From Actinomycetota bacterium (lineage in GTDB: Bacteria > Actinomycetota > Actinomycetes > S36-B12 > UBA10799), in contig DMNR01000168.1 of NCBI GenBank assembly GCA_003452655.1, positions 417 to 10,793 on the forward strand: a stretch of DNA of 10,377 nt, in the 5' to 3' direction. A program made the translations under genes and the position numbers. This document shows, in pieces, positions 6,233-10,377 of this stretch; position 1 is the first letter of the stretch; every line of letters starts with the position of its first letter. The notes below the pieces were generated by a model. The model searched no databases. It worked only from the letters and a program-made list of their open reading frames with translations, and had not been told where the DNA came from.

Positions 6233-6968
6233 CTGAATTTCTTTCCTTCCTACCGCCTCGTCCGTGTGCGACGCCAAAGTAAGCGTCCTCCACCTCTGAG
6301 CGTTCGAGTTCCGATGCCACTCCCGTGAGAACTGTTCTTCCTTCGAGCAGGCAGAGCGCGCGATCCGCGACGGAGAGAGCCTGTGCGACGTTCTGCTCGA
6401 CGAAGAGAACCGAGCATCCAGTCTCGACGACGCGGGGAATCATGCCGTAGATGCGTGCAACGATCGACGGTGCGAGGCCCAACGAGAGCTCGTCGATCAG
6501 CAGAACGTCGGGGTTGCTGAGTAGTGCTCTTCCGATGGCGACCGCCTGCTGCTCGCCGCCGGAAAGCCGCGCTACCGGCTTCGCGCGGCGCTCCTTCATC
6601 CAGGGGAACAGCTCGAAGATAGCCTCGAGCGACCATGTACCGCGGCGCTTCCGGTAGGTGCCGGTCAGTAGGTTCTCCTCGAGGGAGAGGGAGCGGAACA
6701 GCCGCCGTCCCTCAGGAACCAGCGCGATGCCGGCCTCGACACGCCGACCCGCATGCAGGTCGGTGATGTCCTCCCCCCTCAAAAAAATACGACCGCTGGT
6801 CGGACGATGAGTTCCGGCGATAGCTCTCATCAACGTGGACTTCCCAGCTCCGTTCGCGCCGATGACGGCCGTCTTCTCACCGTCGTTGACGTCGAGAGAG
6901 AAGTCGCGCACCGCGTGCAGCTGGCCGTGATGAACATTGATCTCTTGTACCGAGAGGAGGGTGGTCAC
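6219..6968 (-). CDS. livF: Branched-chain amino acid-type ABC transporter ATP-binding protein LivF
   Basis: One of two ATPases that power the importer on the cytoplasmic face. The protein has 249 residues. The complete set of nucleotide-binding motifs is visible: Walker A GANGAGKST (37-45), VPEGRRLF (84-91; LivF-specific), ABC signature LSGGEQQ (135-141), Walker B VLLIDE (155-160), and VEQN (190-193) in place of the switch histidine, as usual in LivF. The start is GTG at 6968, with AGAGGA 6 nt upstream, overlapping the livG stop by four bases (GTGA). The ~20-residue charged tail after YFGVAH overlaps the livH start. Confidence 0.94.
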   Translation of the reverse strand: MTTLLSVQEINVHHGQLHAVRDFSLDVNDGEKTAVIGANGAGKSTLMRAIAGTHRPTSGRIFLRGEDITDLHAGRRVEAGIALVPEGRRLFRSLSLEENLLTGTYRKRRGTWSLEAIFELFPWMKERRAKPVARLSGGEQQAVAIGRALLSNPDVLLIDELSLGLAPSIVARIYGMIPRVVETGCSVLFVEQNVAQALSVADRALCLLEGRTVLTGVASELERSEVEDAYFGVAHGRGGRKERNSDADS

Positions 6969-7711
6969 GCTGTGTCCTCTTCCGTAGTCAGGGTGGTGCC
7001 GAGGTAGACCTCTCGAACAACTGGGTCGTCTAGGACCTCGAAGGGATCACCATCCGCGATCAAACGCCCACCAGCAAGGCATGCAAGACGGCGCACCGTT
7101 TGGGTGAGTGCATGCACAACATGCTCGATCCAAACAATTGCCAGCCCCTCCTGCTGAACCCCGCGGATCAACTCAACGAGATCGGCAACCTCCGGCTCCG
7201 TCAGACCTCCGGCAACCTCGTCGAGGAGCAGTACTGTCGGATCTGATGCGAGCCCGCGAGCAAGCTCGAGCCGCTTTCTAGCAAGTAGACCGAGCGACCC
7301 GGCCTGAGCGTTGAGAACATCACCCAGGCCGACACGCTCCCCTGTCTCAGCGGCTCGCGTGTACGCGGCATGACCGTGGAGGCCAGCCCCGGACGTTGCG
7401 AAGACGAGGAGATTCTCGAAAACGCTCATACCCTCGAATGGGCGAGGGATCTGGAATGTGCGGCCGATCCCGATCCGGGTGCGGTCCTGAGCGGGGAGAG
7501 AGCTGATATCCCTCCCCAGCATCGAGATCGCACCCGAATCGGGCTTCTGCTCACCCGCGATCATTGAGAACAGCGTGCTCTTCCCAGCGCCGTTCGGACC
7601 TACGATCCCGATTGCTTCTCCCGGAGCCACAGTTAGATCGAGATCCTCGGCCACGACTACCTCACCGAACCGTTTCGAGATTCCTCTCAGAGCGAGTACG
7701 GGCTCGGTCAT
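6965..7711 (-). CDS. livG: Branched-chain amino acid-type ABC transporter ATP-binding protein LivG
   Basis: The partner ATPase of LivF. The protein has 248 residues with Walker A GPNGAGKST (38-46), the LivG-typical IGRTFQIPRPF (82-92) with Q-loop Q87, Walker B VLLLDE (160-165) and switch H197 (WIEHVV). The signature position reads SLGLLARKRLELARGL (139-154) rather than LSGGQ, so the two ATP sites of the LivFG pair are probably unequal; degenerate signatures are known in LivG relatives. The ATG at 7711 overlaps the stop of the binding-protein gene by four bases (ATGA). No good Shine-Dalgarno sequence is visible, so it probably depends on re-initiation after the upstream gene. Confidence 0.93.
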   Translation of the reverse strand: MTEPVLALRGISKRFGEVVVAEDLDLTVAPGEAIGIVGPNGAGKSTLFSMIAGEQKPDSGAISMLGRDISSLPAQDRTRIGIGRTFQIPRPFEGMSVFENLLVFATSGAGLHGHAAYTRAAETGERVGLGDVLNAQAGSLGLLARKRLELARGLASDPTVLLLDEVAGGLTEPEVADLVELIRGVQQEGLAIVWIEHVVHALTQTVRRLACLAGGRLIADGDPFEVLDDPVVREVYLGTTLTTEEDTA

Positions 7712-9015
7712 GCGTTCGTCGGCTCAAGGTCGCCGCCAATCGGGATATCCGGGCGTGTCTTATTGTCGACCACAACCAGGTCCCACTCGAAGTCGGTGCC
7801 TGGGCGCCACTGGATCCCAGCGCACCTTTGGATCGCCACCCCGCGCTCTGGGCCGGAAGAAAAGTCGAGTTCACCGCTGATACCCGTGTACTTCAGATTC
7901 TGGAGCTGATTTGCGACATCGTCCCGATCCTTCGGGTCGTCAGCACCCTTGAAACACTCGACCGCTACCTCGAACAGTGAGTACAGCGAGCCAAGCGCCT
8001 GCGACCACTGCTTGCCGGTGTCGCTTGTAAAGGCGGCGGCCAGATCCTTGGCCGACGTGCCGTCGATGCTCGACTCGTAGGGAAACGTCGGCAGCCACCA
8101 GCCGAGTGTGGCGATGTTGTTGGCCAACGGGCCGAGCGCCTCCGCCTCGGCTGGGAACAGCATAGACTTCATGATCGCTGCGAGCTGCGGACGGTAGTTC
8201 TGCTGCTGTGCCTGGCGCCAGAAGTTCTGAAAGTCCGGCGGGATCGGGATTCCGGTGAAGAGCTCGGTTCCTGCGTCCTTGAACCTCGCAATCTGAGGAG
8301 AGAAGTCCGAGGCACCGTTCTGGTAGCTGCCGCCAGCGCTGACATCGAAGCCCGCAACCGGAAGTGCATTGGCGAAACCAGAACGAACTGCGTTGCCGTC
8401 CGTGTCATCAGGCCAGAGACTTCCCACCCGGCGATTGGTGTCCAGTCGGTCAAACATGCCGATGAACGTATCGCCCATGTCGCCGAGACCCGCGTAGAAG
8501 TTCGCGCCGTACTTGAACGTCTGGCCGCCTGGCTCGCCGCCGCGACCGTAGTACCAAGACTCCCAGGGCACGATCGTGGTCGCGTGGGGAATGCCATCGG
8601 CCTCGCACTGATCCGACACGGGGTTCGCGGTGTCGGGAGTGCCCGAGGCGATTATGAAGTCCACCCCGTCAGAGGTGATCATTTGCTTTGTCACCTCGGT
8701 GGCACGCGTCGGGCTTGACTGCGTGTCCTTGACGATGATCTCCACACGACGCTTCATGCCGCCCGCCGTGAAGCCGTTCCGCAACGCTTCGTTCACGTGT
8801 TTGATCACGAACTCGTCGGGCTCGGCGAAGCTCGCCAGCGGGCCGGTGCGCGGCGATACTAGCCCGATTTTCAGCACGTCGGATCCGCCTGCACCACCGG
8901 ACGAGCCGCGAAGTCCACCGCAGCTGCTGAGGAGCATCGATCCGCCGACCACGGCGGCACCGAAGCCTGCCCCCTTCAGAAGACCACGACGATTGAGTTG
9001 AGGAAGATTGGACAT
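7708..9015 (-). CDS. ABC transporter substrate-binding lipoprotein (Liv-type, periplasmic-binding type I)
   Basis: The extracellular receptor of the transporter: it captures the substrate and delivers it to LivHM. The protein has 435 residues from ATG at 9015, preferred over an upstream in-frame start at 9084 because AGGAG lies 8 nt upstream and it yields a proper signal peptide. Residues 8-15 (NRRGLLKG) form a twin-arginine motif, a hydrophobic stretch follows, and the lipobox LSSC ends at C32, so the mature protein should be Tat-exported and lipid-anchored. Gly/Ser-rich residues (33-45) form a linker, after which LKIGLVSPRTGPLASFAEP begins the first lobe typical of the Peripla_BP_6 family. 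First gene of the overlapping transporter operon. The ligand cannot be read from sequence; Liv-type receptors bind amino acids but also amides, urea and aromatic acids. Confidence 0.93.
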   Translation of the reverse strand: MSNLPQLNRRGLLKGAGFGAAVVGGSMLLSSCGGLRGSSGGAGGSDVLKIGLVSPRTGPLASFAEPDEFVIKHVNEALRNGFTAGGMKRRVEIIVKDTQSSPTRATEVTKQMITSDGVDFIIASGTPDTANPVSDQCEADGIPHATTIVPWESWYYGRGGEPGGQTFKYGANFYAGLGDMGDTFIGMFDRLDTNRRVGSLWPDDTDGNAVRSGFANALPVAGFDVSAGGSYQNGASDFSPQIARFKDAGTELFTGIPIPPDFQNFWRQAQQQNYRPQLAAIMKSMLFPAEAEALGPLANNIATLGWWLPTFPYESSIDGTSAKDLAAAFTSDTGKQWSQALGSLYSLFEVAVECFKGADDPKDRDDVANQLQNLKYTGISGELDFSSGPERGVAIQRCAGIQWRPGTDFEWDLVVVDNKTRPDIPIGGDLEPTNA

Positions 9016-9180
9016 AAGTGTTACTCCTATTGCCAGGATCACCCGGCTCTCTACGCTGAGACATTGGAGCAAAAGAAGCACCAACGCACATCTAGACTAC
9101 ATAACATGTCCAGCGTAACTTATCTTTGTTACTGATTTGTTGTTCACGTTGCGGCCGCGGACGCCAACAAGGGCTGTCAT
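9016..9180 (-). promoter_or_regulatory. Control region upstream of the transporter operon, with a dyad
   Basis: This 165-nt gap separates the Rid gene from the binding-protein gene, long enough for a promoter of the transporter operon. A perfect 5-bp inverted repeat, GTAAC-N8-GTTAC (9115-9119 and 9128-9132), stands in its most AT-rich part. A GC-rich imperfect hairpin (9148-9168, one bulge, containing GCGGCCGC) lies 12 nt past the Rid stop and could weakly terminate that transcript. AGGAG before the ATG at 9015 is the ribosome-binding site. I found no convincing -35/-10 pair. Confidence 0.4.
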
Positions 9181-9567
9181 TCAGAGTGCCGCGATGGCGT
9201 CGATCTCGAACTCCGCGTCCGCGAATAGCGAGTCCACGCCGATCACCGTGCTCGCCGAGCGTGGCACGTCCCCATACACCTTGTCCCGGGTCTCCCGCCA
9301 GATCGTGAGCCGCTCTTGGTCGAGGTGCTTCACATAGGCGTTGACCCTCACCAAGTCGGAGAATGTCAGTCCCCAGACTGCTAGTGCTCGCTCCAGCTGC
9401 TGGTACCCCAGCTCGACGGCACGCTCGAACGTCGCGGGATTCGAGCCATTCTCTTCGAAGCCAATCTGCCCAGAGACGAAGATCGTTTCACCGATCGACA
9501 GCTTCAGGCTGTCAGCGATTCCAGGAATGACCGGAGCTGCATTCCTAACAATTCTCGAATTCGACAT
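9181..9567 (-). CDS. Rid-family protein (RidA/YjgF-like), atypical active site
   Basis: Rid proteins are small trimeric enzymes; the RidA class hydrolyses reactive enamines and imines to ketoacids. This one is 128 residues, the normal length, with family patterns IFVSGQIG (29-36), the central Q.LER...W (~57-65), VRVNAYVKHL (73-82) and the C-terminal FEIDAIAAL (120-128). The position matching the catalytic Arg of RidA (in P-A-R-S-x-V-E-V) appears to hold S106 in PRSASTVIGVDSL, with R103 three residues earlier. That is the pattern of Rid subgroups lacking the canonical arginine, so imine deaminase activity is doubtful. The ATG at 9567 is chosen over one at 9717, which would add 50 residues with no family match and overlap the upstream gene. 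It lies 14 nt after the crotonase stop, so the two form one transcript. Confidence 0.9.
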   Translation of the reverse strand: MSNSRIVRNAAPVIPGIADSLKLSIGETIFVSGQIGFEENGSNPATFERAVELGYQQLERALAVWGLTFSDLVRVNAYVKHLDQERLTIWRETRDKVYGDVPRSASTVIGVDSLFADAEFEIDAIAAL

Positions 9568-9581
9568 TTGCCGAGCTTCTC

Positions 9582-10262
9582 TCACTTCTCGTACGCCTGT
9601 GACAGCAGCTTGAACGCCGCGTCCAGTCCATCGCTGAGGTTGAGTTGCTCGAGCTGGTACACTGACGGCCGGCCCGAGGCCATCGTCTTGCCCGCTCGAG
9701 CAGCCTTGTTCAGCCACTCGCTCGCAAGTGCGTCGACTTGATCCGCGCTGCCGATCTCGTTGAGGAGACCAACGCTGACCGCCTGGTCTGCCGTGAAGGG
9801 CTCGCCGCTCGCGATGTTCTGGATCGCCGCGCGCGCGCCGAGGCGCTTGATCAACGGCACCTGGGCGACAATCGGCCAGACGCCGACGCTCACCTCATAC
9901 GAGCCGATCTTCGCATCGGGTACGGAGATTGCATAGTCGGCAACTGCGACGAACGCGCCGCCCGAGGCCACAGCATCGCCATTCACCACCGCGACGACCG
10001 GCTTCGGCAGCTCGGGTATCAGCTTGAGGATGCTGATGAGTGCCGAATAGAAGGGAATTGGATCGGCACCTGCCTGGATCGCCGGCACATCGAGGCCCCC
10101 GCAGAAGACATCACCAACGCCAGTGAGGATGATTCCGCTCGTGTTGGGGTCCTCGCCCGCAGCACGAAGGCCGGCCTCGAGCTTAGCCATAACCTCCGGG
10201 TTCAGCAGGTTACGACCGGGACCGGTGATTTCGACTCGTGAAATAGCAGCAGTTGCGCTCAT
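9582..10262 (-). CDS. Enoyl-CoA hydratase/isomerase (crotonase) family protein
   Basis: Crotonase-fold proteins act on CoA thioesters (hydration, isomerisation, hydrolysis, C-C cleavage). This one is 226 residues, about 30 shorter than typical enoyl-CoA hydratases, mainly through a reduced first strand and a short C-terminus. The oxyanion-hole regions are visible as FCGGLDVP (53-60) and VNGDAVASGGAFVAVAD (93-109). E123 (SYEVSVGVWP) matches the first catalytic Glu, but the second catalytic Glu position holds Q148 (ARAAIQNIASGE). Hydratase activity is therefore uncertain and an isomerase or other crotonase reaction is possible. The ATG at 10262 has an excellent AAGGAGG 8 nt upstream, so the longer in-frame extension to 10367 is rejected. 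Coupled with the Rid gene 14 nt downstream. Confidence 0.88.
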   Translation of the reverse strand: MSATAAISRVEITGPGRNLLNPEVMAKLEAGLRAAGEDPNTSGIILTGVGDVFCGGLDVPAIQAGADPIPFYSALISILKLIPELPKPVVAVVNGDAVASGGAFVAVADYAISVPDAKIGSYEVSVGVWPIVAQVPLIKRLGARAAIQNIASGEPFTADQAVSVGLLNEIGSADQVDALASEWLNKAARAGKTMASGRPSVYQLEQLNLSDGLDAAFKLLSQAYEK

Positions 10263-10377
10263 TTCGGGATCCTCCTTCAGTGATGGGTAGCAAAGGCTTC
10301 GAATCTGCTGTTGAGCTTGGAAGGCGCTCCGCAGCTTCTTAAAAGCGTTCCAGAGTGGTGGAAACAAGTCAAGACAC
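10263..10377 (-). promoter_or_regulatory. Region upstream of the crotonase gene
   Basis: These 115 nt to the right edge contain no gene. A TTGACT hexamer on the minus strand (10367-10372) resembles a -35 box, but no good -10 box stands 16-18 nt after it. The AAGGAGG ribosome-binding site of the crotonase lies at 10271-10277. Whether transcription starts here or comes from a gene beyond the window cannot be told. Confidence 0.3.

Noticed and set aside
9016..9084. Extended start of the binding protein at 9084
   Set aside because: The ATG at 9015 has a good ribosome-binding site and gives a proper twin-arginine lipoprotein signal; the extension would bury it.
9568..9717. 50-residue N-terminal extension of the Rid protein from an upstream start
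   Set aside because: It has no family similarity, would overlap the crotonase gene, and the 128-residue form from 9567 has the exact family length.
10263..10367. Extended start of the crotonase at 10367
   Set aside because: AAGGAGG sits 8 nt before the ATG at 10262, and the additional residues do not resemble the crotonase N-terminus.

Overview
The window looks like chromosomal (possibly element-adjacent) DNA of a high-GC Gram-positive bacterium, most likely an actinobacterium. The signs are GC-rich third positions, a Tat-plus-lipobox signal peptide, GTG and TTG starts, and an ArdC-like antirestriction protein of a type frequent on actinobacterial plasmids and integrated elements. Species cannot be fixed from sequence alone. 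Every supported gene lies on the minus strand, so transcription runs from right to left.

Layout in transcription order (right to left): a short crotonase-fold protein (9582-10262) and a Rid-family protein (9181-9567) 14 nt apart; a 165-nt gap with a small dyad; then a complete, tightly overlapping branched-chain-amino-acid-type ABC transporter: substrate-binding lipoprotein (7708-9015), LivG ATPase (6965-7711), LivF ATPase (6219-6968), LivH permease (5369-6232) and LivM permease (4332-5369). A 173-nt AT-rich control region follows, with a plausible promoter and two dyads. It drives an M24-family protein (2779-4158) and, 61 nt further on, a flavin reductase (2187-2717). A GC-rich hairpin (2126-2168) ends that pair. 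An AraC-family regulator (937-1914) comes next. At the left edge is the N-terminal 249 residues of an ArdC-like antirestriction protein (1-749), cut by the window end.

Taken together, the middle and right parts read as an uptake-and-catabolism module for an unidentified, probably nitrogen-containing small molecule: binding protein and Liv-type importer, an M24-fold hydrolase, a flavin reductase of the type that serves two-component monooxygenases, a Rid protein, a crotonase and an AraC-type regulator. Its most interesting feature is that three of the enzymes depart from textbook active sites. The M24 protein lacks one metal-binding Asp and a conserved His, the Rid protein lacks the usual Arg, and the crotonase has Gln at one of the two catalytic Glu positions. 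The pathway may therefore differ from what automatic names would suggest. The substrate is not deducible here, and no monooxygenase partner for the flavin reductase lies inside the window.

No tRNA, rRNA, CRISPR array, transposase or insertion sequence was found.
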